DNA of 64,000 nt from Straminergon stramineum (lineage: Eukaryota > Streptophyta > Bryopsida > Hypnales > Calliergonaceae): assembly GCA_963920665.1 (NCBI GenBank), contig OY987273.1:13952501-14016500 (forward strand), read 5' to 3'. Positions within the stretch are counted from its first letter, which is position 1. The number at the start of each line of letters is the position of its first letter. Shown piece after piece: positions 1-13,196 of the stretch. The translations under genes and the position numbers were made by a program. A model generated the notes under the pieces. The model did no database searches, was not told the DNA's origin, and saw only the letters and a program-made list of their open reading frames with translations.

Positions 1-604
1 TCATCCTATCATTCTTCATAGTCCATGGCCTTAAGAATAGCCTGACACATCCTATCTCACTCAAGTCATCCTCTAGCTGTGACCGCTCTCTCAACCTTTC
101 TGAAATGGTTGGACAAACCATCCATCTTGTCACTAAGGGTTTTTGGATATCTCCTTCCGCCATCGAGAAACAAAAAGTAAGCTCGGATCTAGTGAAGGCA
201 ACCAACGAGTAGCTCTTGAATCGATCACTAACTTACCACTCTTTCTCTCAACTATACGCACACAAAACAATTGTAGAAGAAAGAGGAAGAGGAAATGGGA
301 GTGGTAGGATTAAGTACCTATCATCCTACCGACCGTTCCAGAAGTGGACCGTTTACCTATAACGGATCCCTAGTTTCCTAGACCGGAACTCTAGACCATA
401 GATTGTTGCTATCCGGGTTTTCGGAATTCAGATCTCTCCTAGATCCTTTTATAGAACACTTGGATCATCTTCTCAGCCTTCAATGAGATGTTTAGGCTAT
501 GAGGATTCTAATCTTGTTTGCCTACTAGAAATTTTGAAAAATTCTATATAATTATAAACTATTTAATACTAACCCGATGGAGTCTAGGTTTCCGGCTCGC
601 GACA
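1..604 (-). mobile_element. Long LTR-like unit A, 5' part (truncated by window edge)
   Basis: Reading the minus strand, the unit begins at 604 with TGTCGCGAGCC and runs off the left edge. Its sequence matches the first ~600 bases of units B (from 3764) and C (from 55442): all share a stretch just inside the start, a 'CTAGAGTTC' block and a purine-rich leader. It sits inside unit B: the B sequence to its right (CTAAACTACGTCACAAACG) continues in unit C but stops here. The 5 bases beyond A (CTAAA, 605-609) would be its target duplication; the partner copy lies outside the window. No coding part of A is visible except its leader. Confidence 0.6.
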
Positions 605-3600
605 CTAAACTACGTCACAAACGTTCCCTCCCAATTAGATCTGATCACCTAAGATCTAGATTCCTCCTTTCCTCTCTTTCTCTTATACTTCAACACTCTC
701 ACAAGCAAAAACAACAAAGCTGGATATACACAGATCAATTTTTGAACATCTACTTCATGGCTCAGATTAAAGAAAGGAGAACAAAATAACAACTATAAGC
801 GCTAGGATGGAATGAGAAGGCAATAGACCTGCCCACCCTTAAAAACCAAAAGGCAAAAAGCCACCCAAAAATCCAAGTGACCAACCATCAACCTCTCAAG
901 AAACCTGAAAAATAGGTGGATCCTAAAAATCCTAAACCTGGGCCCATGCTTAGAAACCCGACTCAAATCTAAAATTCAAATCCTAACTAACCAAAAAACT
1001 AACTACTTCAGCTTCCTTGTTTTCTTTTGACTACTCCCATTTTGACTTGCTAGTGCCTAGATAGGTGCCCTCACTGGAGTCGTCCTAACCGCTACCTAGG
1101 TCTAAATCTTCTAGATCTTTGATGGAGAATCTTCTTCTTTGTCTTCGTCTATTTCCGTTCCAATTTGGTACTCTTCTTCATCAAACTTCCTAATGAGTTG
1201 GACCTCCTCCTTTGTTGGAGACATCTCATCCAACACAATGGTCGTCTTCTCCTTCGTGGATTGGGGCTGCTACATGTGCTCGAAGCTTTTTGGATGGGTC
1301 CAGGCTAGATTCTTCATGCCTCCCATCCAGTTGATCAAATCACTCCAAATTGGTAATCCAGATGTTCAAAAGCGCCCTTCACAATGAGCTGGATGGTTGA
1401 TAGAGTTAGCAAGGGGGAAACTCTCAGGGGTACTACTTTTCTTGATGCACTTGGCTAGGATTGTTCTATCGAACACATTTTGGGGTTCGGGTGTTGAGTT
1501 GTTTGTCTAATGTTGCATGTCGTATGAGACAAGTCTCGCATACACTAAACAATTTTGTCGCATAAGGCCTTATCTTAGCAATAGAGACAATTTTAAATCT
1601 CCCTTTATTTATGATCCATAATTTAGAATGTAATAAGTGATTATTAAATTGAGACACTTCAATTAAAATGAAAATCAAATATGTCAAGATTGGAAATAGA
1701 AAGTGTTTTATTTGAAAGTCAACCTTAAAGTTGACTTTATTAGGTAGACAAGGGGGTCTACTAGACGTGTTGGACGTCGTATTTGTCGTATTGTCGAGTT
1801 GTTTGGCCGAGCAACCATGGGCTCGATTGCTTCATCAACTCCGATATTGTATTTCCGCTCTCCCGTATGACCTTTTGAACTTAACTTGAGAAGGGCTCTA
1901 TAGATTGGCGAAGGGCGTCTCTCAACCCTTCTAATAGTGGTTGCAATGGAATCAATGGAGTTTGCTTTATCAAGATTCTTGTCACAAAGGGAAGTTCTGG
2001 AAACTGTGTGAAGTCCATGATTCGATTTGGATCAATGCGTCCGATCAATTGTCGCATCTCTTTCAATGCGGATCCCATTCGGACTGTAAAATCAACCAAG
2101 ATTGTTACTATCTTCAATCCACCTAGATGCCCTTCCCTAATCAATTGGTCATGGAAGAGTGCGGCTTTATTGATGACTTCAGTTGGTCTCTCCACTAGGT
2201 TGGACAAGTTCTTAACGAGCTATAGGGCCTCCCTCTCTCTTTGCTTTGACATTGCAAGCTCTCCATCTGCCTAGTTCAGTTGGGATTGGAGGTTATCTCG
2301 CTCGTTCTCGAGGTTCCGAATCTGCTCATCTTTCCATCCCAGTTCATCCAATTCCGGCAAACGCTTCACTACATCCAGGACATTCTCCATCTCAACCTTG
2401 AGTTTCTTGTTGATTGCAATCAAGAGTTTCGCCATGTGGTTATGGTGCTCTTGCGCTTGCAATATCCAATCAATCCTGATCTTGAAGAACGTTGAAACAC
2501 TTCCCGTCTTCTTCTTCGAAACATCCTCTGGAATAGGAAGCTTCCCTCACAAAGCTGGATTGGTGGATTTTCTTCTCCTGCAATCCACTAGCAATTCATC
2601 ATCTTCCGATTCTTCTTCTTCAAATTCCGGCTCCTTCGCCTCGACTTCGCTTGTAAGGCCATACTGTAATATAGTGGATCCAGTATTATACTCTATCATC
2701 TCCACACTACTCAAAAGTTTTGCTTGGTGATAGAGGTGGAACAAGTAAAGACTGATACGGTTGGTCTTGGCCTTTCCTACATGGGCAACAAGTTTAGACA
2801 CAACTCCCACGATAACCCTCCCCTAATGTACTAGTCTACCTTCCATTGCCCCAAAGATGGTGTTGGCCACCATGACCGTAATTCAGGTAGGTTTTTCCGG
2901 ATACAAGATCAAAATGAGGAATTCTAACACTTGTTTCTACCTCTCATCTTTATAGTCACTAATAGCATACCCCTCCTTTGTATGAGCCGAATTCTTAAAC
3001 TTTCTGGCCGTGAACTTATCAGCTTAGGAGGCTAATCTGGATCCTTTATTCTAGAATCCGTAGACATCCGCCTAAACCTCATCCATTCACGTTACGGGTC
3101 GACCTCTCATTGTCAACTTGTATTAATTTAGAGCTCCTACAATGAGCTCCTGAATCATCCTCTCATTTTTCAAGGTCCATGGCCTAAGTATTAATCCGAT
3201 ACTCCCAATGCTGCTTAGGTCGTCTTCTAATTGTGTTTGATCGCTTTGCTTTGTAGGAATGGTGGGATAGACCATCTACGCAGTGATGGTAAGTTTACAG
3301 CTACTTCCCTCCACCATCAAAATTGTAACTAAGTCTACATCCGGTGTGGAAAGCACCGTCCTCACTTCCCTATTCTTGAAACAATCGCTAACTCACCACT
3401 CTTTCACTCGACTACACAAGCGCAACCATCTATAGGAGAAAGAGGGAGGAGAAATGGAGGTGATGGGGTGTAAGTACCCATCATCCTATCAAATCTGCCC
3501 GGTAGAAGACTGTTTTGCATAATGGTTCCCTAGATTTCTAGACCGGAACTCTAGGATATAGGCTGTATCTGTTCGTGTTTCCGAATTCTGGATCCGTCTT

Positions 3601-3764
3601 GGATCTAGTTATGGGATACCTAGTTAATCTTTTGAGCTTGAATATAATACTTAAGCTAAGAAGGTTCTAATTCCTTTTGCTTAGCCAAAAAAATTGAAAA
3701 TTCATTACTATATTAATTCTATCTTCTACTAACTTAACCCATTCCAAGTTTTTGTCTCGCGACA
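605..3764 (-). mobile_element. Long LTR-like unit B, carrying a decayed ORF, interrupted by A
   Basis: Read on the minus strand, the unit starts at 3764 with TGTCGCGAGACA and can be followed to 605, where unit A was inserted. It is colinear with unit C (55442 down to about 52612) over its full length, at clearly visible DNA similarity. Both share the leader, the coding region and the tail ending in TGTGACRTAGTTTAG. No reverse transcriptase or integrase is present. By analogy with C, which is followed by a primer-binding-site-like sequence, I interpret the unit as one LTR rather than a whole retrotransposon. The candidate duplication right of its start is GGAAC (3765-3769); the other copy is out of view. 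Confidence 0.6.
1881..2810 (-). pseudogene. LTR-resident ORF of unit B (decayed), same family as C, L and R
   Basis: Three minus-strand segments, 2547-2810, 2271-2462 and 1881-2207, read in order as one broken protein. The first has the family signature 'LYLFHLYHQAKLLS', followed by an acidic Glu/Asp stretch. The second is a charged coiled-coil-like helix rich in Lys and Glu. The third (LVERPTEVINKAALFHDQL) matches unit C at 53601-53864 residue for residue over much of its length. I do not recognise the protein. The central segment, with a conserved Trp and the YLFHLYH motif, only loosely recalls the 'putative plant transposon protein' class often found beside retroelements. Several in-frame stops and a frameshift make it non-functional. 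Confidence 0.5.
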
Positions 3765-6129
3765 GGAACATATGTTCTCTAACAATGGTATGAACTTTAG
3801 GAAATTGCAATTATGCAAAAATGATGTGGCAATCCTAGAGGAAAATTTAAATTTTAAATAAATAAATATATATATATATAATAAGTAAAAAATATGAATT
3901 GAATTAAATTAGGCAAATGGTTAAATGAGGAGAAATTATAATCAAAATACTATATGAAGAATATTGCTTAAAAAATGAATTGGAAATACAAAATACAATT
4001 ACAAAAAAATACAAGATTAATCAGTAGTTAGAGTAGAAAAACTATTAGAACACTAACATTGTGAAAAACACTCCAAAATAGGGGAAAAAACAACAAAGTA
4101 CTTAGATTTGTAGTAAATTAGGTAGATTCACAATAAAGTAGTGCAATTTATAGAAAATTAGTGTGATTTTCTGCAATTTAGTGCAAATTTTAGTAAAGTA
4201 GCTTAAAGATGAAATTTTAAAGGATGAAATATACAATCATTGGGTCTTAGGATAGGAGATTGGGTGTAGGAGCTCTCTTCTCTTCTTCCTCTCGTTCTCT
4301 CAATTTGTGTGTGTGTGTGGAGAGTTGTGAAAAATGAAGCAAAAAGTTTTAGGGTTGTAGGAAAATAAGTGAGAGGAAAGATGAAAACAATTTGTCTAGT
4401 AAGTTTTCACCATGTGAGGGAAAAAATGGGTGGAAAATGGAGATTTTTTAGGTTAGAAGGAAAAAATGCTTGAGAATGAGGTAAGAATTTTGAGTGAGAT
4501 TAGACTACAAACTTTGACGGAAGATTGAGGGAGCATGTAAAATTGGATGGAGTTGAATTTTGGTAGGGTAGTGCTCCTTAAAGTTAGCTTTCCAAAAAGC
4601 TATAGCTCCCCCTATTTTGAGTAAGGACAAGGTCAGGGAGATTTATTTTGTAGGAGAATGTATGCTACTGTTATAATTGAAAACTACCAACTTTGACGAG
4701 CACTATTTGAAGAATAGTGATGTGAAATGGGTTGAAATTTTAGGAAAGTGTATCTTGACAAGTTAACTTTCTAAAAAGCTAAGGCTTGCTGAATTCCAAG
4801 CAATGACTGAGATGGAGCATCCATTCTAGTAAAAGGTAGTTTGTTGCCATGGAAGAAACAAGGTTCTTCTTGCAACAAACACATTTCAACAAGATGCATG
4901 TATTATCTAGAAATCTTGCATGATAGAAAACAAAAACATGTGAGTTAATCTCTAACAAAATTGTTCCAAGTTCAAGTTGTTTTTCCATGCTTTAGAAGCA
5001 ATGTTGTGAGAATGATGAACCGTGGTTGTAAATCAAGGTGTGGTGACTTGGAATCCATGTGATGATGTTACAAATTGCATGTGAATGGAGGTATTGTAGT
5101 ATGACTGAGGGTGTTGGAATTCTTGGTTAGTCTCATTGAGGGCCCCTTTCAGTGCACAAATGATGATTTTCAGGTGAGATTAGGTCAAAGTATTGTACTT
5201 TAGGACTTAAGTTGAATTGTGAGTGCATTTGTGTTTGATTTTGGAGGGTTTTAGGGCATATGAAGAAGCACTACACAGAATTAAGTTAAAGTTAGGACTT
5301 GGTGCTTGAATAATGAAATGGAAAGAAAAAAAGTATTCATTTGCCTAAAAGAAATGGATGAATGTTGTAGTAAGTTTTAGATTTAAGGACTTTGGTGAGG
5401 TTCATGGGGTACAATGCATATGTACTTCAATGTTTAGTGAAAATGATGTATGCTAGAAATAGTATTTAGGATCAAATTTTGGCCCCTTTCTACTTGAGGT
5501 AATTTAGGTGAAAAATAACCAAAAAATACTCAGAAGTCTATTGCTTGGAAGGCAATTTAGATAGAGTTCCCATACACTCTTTGCCATCTTTCTCTAGGGG
5601 GAGGTGCCACATGCAGTGAAAATCTCTCATATGGATATAAAATTGTAACAATGTAGGATTAGTCTCTTTTTTGTTGTTGTAGGTGGAGTGGTCCCAGTGA
5701 GAAGCACACTTTGTCCTAAAGCGCATGAAAATCGCCACATTTGGTGCAAGTTAAAGGTAGGTAGAGGCACCTATATCCTTTCGGTAAGCCATTGAAAATC
5801 ACATTGCCGACACCATGGCTGTGCCAATGAATGTTGCAGGTTCAATGGACCAAATCTAGTAATGTAGCTAACATAGAATATGAGCATTGAAACACATGGC
5901 AAGAATTCCTTGAAGTTTTGCAAATTATTTTGAAAATGTGGAGAATGTATCATAAATTTAGGTCAAGAGTGGATGAAAACTATGAAATGATTGTACAAGC
6001 GTTGCTTTGTTTTTGGATAATGTGCCTTCTCAATAGTGTGAACCAGAGGTTGCTTCCTTTAGTTCTTATGGCTTTTCCTTTGTGGATTTACTACTGGTGA
6101 GTTATATAGTATCTTTGTTGTGTAGGTAT
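3765..6129. other. AT-rich stretch without recognisable gene
   Basis: No coding region can be supported; the open frames are short and interrupted. It holds an AT dinucleotide tract near 3866-3882, a short TG run near 4309-4318 and the tandem duplication at about 4500-4860 listed separately. Confidence 0.6.
4500..4860. repeat. Two-copy tandem repeat, period about 180 bp
   Basis: The phrase AAGTTAGCTTTCCAAAAAGC at 4581 returns as AGTTAACTTTCTAAAAAGC at 4761. The phrase ACTACAAACTTTGACG near 4503 returns as CTACCAACTTTGACG near 4684. The offset is 179-181 bases in both cases, so this is a tandem duplication with diverged copies. The period equals that of the array at 22.4-23.1 kb, but I could not show sequence homology between them by eye. 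Confidence 0.5.
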
Positions 6130-6132
6130 ATT

Positions 6133-6336
6133 CACTAGAAGAAACTTGCATTGGTTTCAACAAAAACTTGCTAATGTAGAATTCTGTATTCTACCCCAAA
6201 ACGTAGTTTCTGCATTTCTTGCAACGAAGATTTTTGAAAACTGTGTTGCAGGAAATGCAGAAACTGCATTTTTGGGCAAAACATAGAATTCTACGTCAAC
6301 TAGTTTTTGTTGAACCAACGTAGGTTTCTTCTAGTG
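6133..6336. mobile_element. CACTA-type MITE, 204 bp, ATT target duplication
   Basis: The element starts CACTAGAAGAAACTTGCATT and ends with the inverted counterpart ...GGTTTCTTCTAGTG. The arms pair for most of their length, including the blocks GTTTCAACAAAAACT/AGTTTTTGTTGAACC, GTAGAATTCT and GTAGTTTCTGCATTT/AAATGCAGAAACTGC. The three bases on either side are ATT (6130-6132 and 6337-6339), the target-site duplication expected of CACTA-superfamily insertions. It has no coding capacity. A second full copy lies at 62748-62844 and a partial one at 51820. Confidence 0.85.
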
Positions 6337-6339
6337 ATT

Positions 6340-9300
6340 ACATAGCTACACTCAATGTGCAAGAAGTTGAAGATGCACAATTGATGTTTCTCACAGTGGA
6401 GATCAAGATGCCTTCAATAGGTATGTTGGAGTCAAAAGAAGACAAAGGAAGTGATAGTGGTAGCGCTATTTGAAGCAATAGTTTTCCCAAGAGTTCCTTC
6501 AAAAGCAGCCTAAAGGAGTACATTGTCTCCATTATAGGGATTGAAGACGACTACAGATGCATCTCCACCCTACTTGAGCATGTACATTTTTATAAATCAG
6601 ACTCATTTGAAACACGAAGAAGTGACTCTATGGGATCAAACAAAAAAGAGTTTAGTCTTCTGCAAGACAACAAATCTTTGAGCAAACAAAGTGTATTGCT
6701 GTAAGCCATTCATTTATCCAATTTAAGAAGATGGTGTGTCTCACATGCATGTTTACAAGATATGTTTATAGATTCAGAATACTCAAATGGAGTTATTTGT
6801 TTCTATCTTTGTGGAGTACAAGTCATCTACTAGACATGGGTGTTGTAAGTGTCTTCTTCATCATTTTGTTAGATATGCAAGTAGAGCATAAGGCAAAGAG
6901 AAGTGTGCACACATGTGATGAAGAATTAGTAGTAGCAAATTTTGAATCTAGTTTATCTCAAGTATTATAAAAAAAGCAATAAGTGCATAAATGATCACAT
7001 GTTTCAAGAGTTTATGTGATACAATCTAATTCTTTAATACTAGCAAACAAAGGTTGAAATTCAGAGCAAGCATACTCACATGTTATGCAACTTAGCATTC
7101 ATGTAAATAGAAATGTATGAAGATTGTTGAAATGGAAGAAGGCAAGATATTCAAAATGTAAAAGTGATAGATTTCATTTGGAACAATGTATGCACAAAGT
7201 TGTTTCCATGTGTAGGCTACATCATATCTCATTAGACATGTACAATGTGTTACCTAAGTTCGTTCTTTTAGAAGTTGGAGTGCATTGAAATGTCGTATTG
7301 GGAGATTAGAAGGGGTCTGTACATTCTTCTTAACCCTTTTGGAGCTTAAAGAGCGCAATTATGATCTCCATTGTTGATGTAGAATGCTTCTATAGGGGTG
7401 TTCTTGTAATGCTAATGTATAACGAATTCATTGGATGTAGTGTTGTATAAGTATCCCCTCAAGCACATACACTTTTGGGGAACTTGTAGGTTGGTCAATT
7501 CAAATTTGAATGTGCACAAAATTTTAAGGAAGAAAGTTGCAACAAAGGTTGAAGAGCATGATAGTGTAGAAATAGAGTATAAGAATAGCAATGAATTCTT
7601 CTGAAAGATAAGTGGAGTTGTGAATGATAAGTGTCAGAAGTCATTCTTTGTAGTCAATATAGTACGGTGTTCTTGATTTTAAGATATAGAGAATTCCTTA
7701 CAAGGACATAATCACATATATATTGTGCATGGAGAGGACTAATAATGGGTTCCACATCCAAGCAAGAAATGTGCAATCCCATGTCTAGCTTTGAAGAAGT
7801 TGTCAAAATCCTTTGTACGATGGAAAGACAATTGTGCATTACAAGTATGAGGAGATCATGTTAGTGCTACCACCTTTTAATCAAGAGATTTACAACCAAA
7901 GAGAAGAATGCCAAATTCTTCAAGCAACAGATCAATTCTAGCAAGTCAATCTTCACTTTAAAGACAAGGTAGGCAAATTTCAAAAGTAGTCCGTAGTTTG
8001 AGTCAGTTCCAAGGAAGATGGGTACAAAACTCTTCATTGTTTGCAAACTATAGAGGAATTGATGAGGAAATATCACTCAAGAGGAAGGAAGGTGAAGAAT
8101 GCATAATAATAGTGTTGTTTGACCATAGAAAAGGGGAGGTGAGATGAATGTAATCTATCATTGAAGAATTATTGATGAAAATGAACTTTTGATGTTGAAA
8201 GAAATCATTGAGCATGTGAGAGACAAAGTGCAATGAGAAAAGGATAGAGAAAATGATAAAACAAACAAACAAACATATATATAAGTTCTTGGTTTCAAAT
8301 GAAGTCTCAAAGTAGTAAACTAAAGTTGTAGGTTACTTATGAAGTGTTAGAGTGGACCAATGAAGTGTGAATTTTATTATAGATGATCTTCAATTGTAGG
8401 TCCACTAAAATAGCAAAAAAAACCTCTTTATAGGTCTACAATAGTGGACTACCTCTATTAAGTCATGTTCAATTGTAATGATTTGATTGTAGAAATCAAA
8501 TTTTGCATGAACCAAATGTTGTACGACTCCCACTACATGTATGTCATGCGAAGCTAATGATGGTAAATGAGGCAAGACAAGAAACCATTTCTTAGTTCCA
8601 ATTATAGTATCTTGTGAACCACTAGTTCATGTCCACAAAAAAAAGAATTTTTTTAATAGATGAACAAGTACAGAGGGACAAACAAGGTATTGTCTTTGTC
8701 TCACAAATTTTTTTAACAATTGCATTAGTGTGGATCAATGTCTAAATTTGAAGGAAATCATAGAAATTTTTGGAATATACAATGAGTAGGCAAAATATCT
8801 AAATAGACTAAACTCAACACTTTATAGTATAATTCAATATTAATAAAAAATAAATTTTTAAAATGCACACTAAAATTTTTATGATAAACATGTGAATGGG
8901 TATACAAAATGTACGTCATATTTGTTGACTTCCTTGAATGGAGAGATTATTATTCTCTAATGACAATGTTTATATATGATGAATAACATTTTGTGTGAAC
9001 TCAAAAGTGGTAGGCAAGGACTTTTGGAATAGAAGTGCAAGTCAACAATACTAAGCTTCATAATTTTTGGAATATAAAGAATCCTCTGTACACATGTCTA
9101 TTAAGGACTTGGAAGACATGAGCTTCGCATTCACCCATTTGAGTGTAAGAGTGATGTGTTGGCACTTGCTTTTAGTGCATTAGGTGTGAGGTCTTAATGA
9201 TAGAGCACTAAGATGTTACAGTTTCGTAGTCTCTACTATGTTGAGCAATGCAAAGGTGGTTGTTGGAAAATCATCAAGCAAGGGACCTACAACTTCTCTT

Positions 9301-9400
9301 GTGCGGCAAAAACAACTAACCCATAAATAATCAACTATGAGCACAATGCTAGCCAACTCAACGAGCACGGTAAAGAAAAATAGTGGCAATTGGAAGAACT
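6340..9400. other. AT-rich stretch without recognisable gene
   Basis: Only short open frames broken by many stops occur on both strands. I see no domain, no repeat longer than a few tens of bases and no element ends here. Confidence 0.5.
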
Positions 9401-9449
9401 CTATGAATTCATCTAATGCACATAATGCTCAAAGGAAAGTCATGGATCA

Positions 9450-10520
9450 CAATGGAAAAAGATCACTCCCCTAGCAACAAATTCTCCAAAATATGGAAGG
9501 ACTATCTTTGTGTTGGAGAGGGTGAATACATGCCATTCCTCAAAGTCTACGGACATTGTAGACAACAACAATCTCAGAAGAAGAAGGTGAGGTAAGTGCT
9601 CTCTTTGTTGATGTTTTGCTTAACAACGTCTATTAAGGTTATTTCTCTTTTGTGGTTGCATGGTGTGTTTTGGATTGCAAGTATATAGTTTCGAGACATG
9701 TCAACTTAGCAATCGTAATGATTACAATTTTATGCAAAGTGAGTAAGGGAAGTCATATTAAATATTTTGTTAAGTGAACTTATGTAGTAAGAGGTGTATG
9801 AGCAGGACAACAAGTACAGAGGAAAGGTTTTTTTCATTAACACCTTGCAACCTCATTCTCTTCCAAGAAGGTATGCCTTCTACAACGACCCGAATGACAA
9901 TGTCATGTCAAGCAGCTGAGAGGAAAAAGAGGAAGCAAATAGAGTGTAGGAGAGGGCCAATGAAGATGGAAAGGATGTCATGGCCATAATGACAAATTGA
10001 GATGTTGTCGATGAATCAATGAAAAAAAGAGAACATGAATAGGCACAAGCAGCGTGAGCTAGAGAAGGTGAGAGATGTCATAAGGAAGGATTGCGTTGCA
10101 ATTACCACTTGGTCGATGAATATACAAATAAGTTGTATGGCACAAGAGTGGGGGAGTGGAGGAAGGAGATCATATTACTTTCTAAAAGTCTTGACCTATT
10201 TGTAGAGAACATCAATAGACAACTAGATGGAACCATGACTTAAATTGCAAAGCAGATACAACGTATGTGGAAATATAGTGTGCCGGTGAAGTTGGATTAC
10301 GTGAAGGAAGTAGAAGTTTGTAGGGTCACATTGCATCTTGCTAAAATTTGGAAGAAAATACAAAATAACAAAAGTAAACCAGATCAATGTTGGCAGTCGA
10401 TGGAAAGACAACTTAAAAGCCCCACCACGATTAGAAAGTCGAAAAATTGTAATAGGGCAAATGCTACTAAGGTTAACTTCAATAGAATTGGCCCTTTAGG
10501 TGAGGTTGGTGTGTGAGAGA
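9450..10520 (+). pseudogene. Possible degraded coding remnant, unrecognised
   Basis: Several plus-strand segments read like old coding sequence. One near 9450-9600 (KDHSPSNKFSKIWKDYLCVG) ends in a run of Lys codons followed by GTGAGG, which resembles a splice donor. Another at 10265-10516 (KLDYVKEVEVCRVTLHLAKI) is moderately long. Stops separate the segments and I recognise no family. It may equally be chance open frames in AT-rich DNA. Confidence 0.2.
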
Positions 10521-13196
10521 GACTGAGGAGGAGGCTACGAAGGTCTATGGAACCAAAGGAAATCTAAAGGGAGATGTCTCACAATAAAGGGTATAGAGGT
10601 CGTTTTCAAAGGAAGTTGGATTATTATAGTATCATGCATGGAAGTGAAAAGCATTCTTGAATCAGCATGCAACTTACACACATGAGTGAACCCATTGAAA
10701 ATGTATACAAAAATACAATAGTGGATCAGGGATGTTAATAGACTTGAAGATGACATCAATGATAAAGGGAAAGCAGAAGTTCATTTTAATGGAGGAAGTG
10801 GTGAGTGAACCATTGAAGGAGGTGTGATGAATATGTCAACAAAGAAATTTTCCAGCATCTATTAGTAATGAAAATGATTCAATGCCTAGAAGCCCTTGAA
10901 GGACTATAGAGAACAGGAGTGCTTTCAGACATAGACAACAAAGAAAATGAGAAGGTGACTACTAAGGAGGCTAAAGACTAAGGGTAAGAAGTGAGTCTTT
11001 ATGATGTATAGGTGTGGCACTAAGTACTAGGGAATTGCACTTCCTTACTTTCTATAATTTGCAAAAGTCCTACTCGGTTCCATGTGCATGTTCCATTTAC
11101 TATGTGTCAATGTTCAGCTACCTATGAAGTGTTGTTGAGGCTTCAAATGGATTGTGTGCATGTTTGCAAAATGATGAAGACAGTTTGGAATTGCCAAAAG
11201 CAAAAGCACTTTGTAGACTAGGTTGCCCAAGGAAGAAAGTTCAAAACGAATGAGTGCACTACATTGTTGAAGTAGTTCATTTTCAAAAGTTCTCTTCTAC
11301 AGGGGATGTTCGGACAAATTCTATCCAAATGCAAAATGGTCTTGTAGGACTTAGATATGTGAGCACTCTGTGAAAAGAAGAAAGGAACTAGAGAGTATTA
11401 TTAAGTTTAATCAATCCTGTATATATCCATATAGCATTTTACTACAAAGACATTGACTTCAAGCACAGTGTTGATATTGTTGATTTATTCTAGCATGTAC
11501 ACTACATATATTTTAGTAGTAGTGATTTTTAGGCTAGTTGTTGTCAACGACACTTTTAATAGCATCAGTGAATGTTTTTTGCAAATTACTTTGTAATTGT
11601 ACAAGGGGAACGCTTTCAATGTTTTGCAATGGTCATCATAATCATGAAAATGTAACCAACTAGCATAAATGGAAATTCTTGTTCATAATACAAGAAGGCA
11701 TTGTATCTTGGGAAAGTGCTCCTAAAATTTTGTATGGTATTTACATGCCAGTTCTTAAATGTGCCACATGGTGATAGGATGGCGACAACTATTTCTAAAA
11801 CATGAGGAACTTCACAATGGAGGAAGCTTCCTTAAAGCTAACCAAATTTTCATCATTGTTTTCCAACATGAGCACCTGCTAACAAGAAAAAGTAAATCCA
11901 GCATAGCAAGGGGGAATTAAGGGATAGCTATAATGTTTATTCTTGACCTAATTGATAGTTGAATCAATAAAAACGTGTCAATTAAGCATATGAATCACCC
12001 GTTCCGAATTGACAACAAAATTAACAATATTATGTTAATTTTTTTTCAATTATACTAGATCTTCCCTTGTTGTGTGGATAAGTTGCATAGATGAAATTAT
12101 GTAGATTTATATATATTCTTTTGTATACTTCAAGGCATATTGTACTTAAGTGATTCTTGACATCATGAAAGATTTTTTTTTAATCCTAAAACACCAATGC
12201 ATATTTTTGGTAAAAATTGTGAAAAGCTATCACTTTTCAAGGTAGTAAGAAAAAAAATGAAATCTTTTTTTTTCAAAATTCAATCATATACATTTGTAAT
12301 AGACTACCATAGGAATGTATAGAATAAATTTGAGAAACTTTGACCACATGAATAGAAAGATTAGAACATTTGGGATTTGAAGGCAATATAATTTTTGCCT
12401 TCACACCCAATTGGATAAATATATATATTTTCACCAAAGGGATACATGTTTATACCTCATGTCAAAATATCATCAACATCCATCTATAATTAACTTTATG
12501 CACCACTACCCAAAATCTCTTACATATGTTCAACAATCATTTAGTCCTTCAAGGATTAAATGATTGTAGTACTTGTAAAGGAGTCTAAAATACAAATCAT
12601 GTATCCCACTTTCTTCCCATTTTGCTAACTTGGTTTCATTTTCTCACAACCGTAATTTTAATTAAAAGATATGAAACAAATTTAGTGGAACCACCAAACT
12701 CGTTTGTTAACGAAGAAAAATTCTCATCCATATCCAACATTTCATGAATTACATGGATTTCCGTGCATGCAAGAAAGTTCACTCCTAAACAGGAAGCAAG
12801 TGTACGACAATCCTTTAGTGGTTGGCTGGATTATGCAGTCGAAAATCACAAGATCAGCAAAATCGTGAAGTTCGTGCACATCAAATTTTCTACACTTAAA
12901 AAGCACTCCAGAAGCTGTACGACTTCAATGAAAACTACATCTACTCTTCCAACAATCTCAGTTTTGACAAATTCCTGGTGTAAGTGCAGTAGAGGTGTAA
13001 GGGAAGAAGACAAATAGAGGAAGTCGCTGATGTCTACACAGTATCCCATCAAAACCAACATGAAAGGACCAACATCGAAGAAGGACGTCTAAGAAAGTAT
13101 TCTAGGCAATTCCGATATCCATTCCATAAAACCGAATGTCCACATTCCAGATTTCACATGCAAAACGCAATTAGAAGCCGGACATCCTTCGCTTCT
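10520..13196. other. AT-rich intergenic stretch downstream of the J-domain gene
   Basis: No gene, element end or clear repeat was found. The part closest to 13197 should contain the 3' untranslated region of the minus-strand J-domain gene; I saw no unambiguous polyadenylation signal. Confidence 0.45.
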
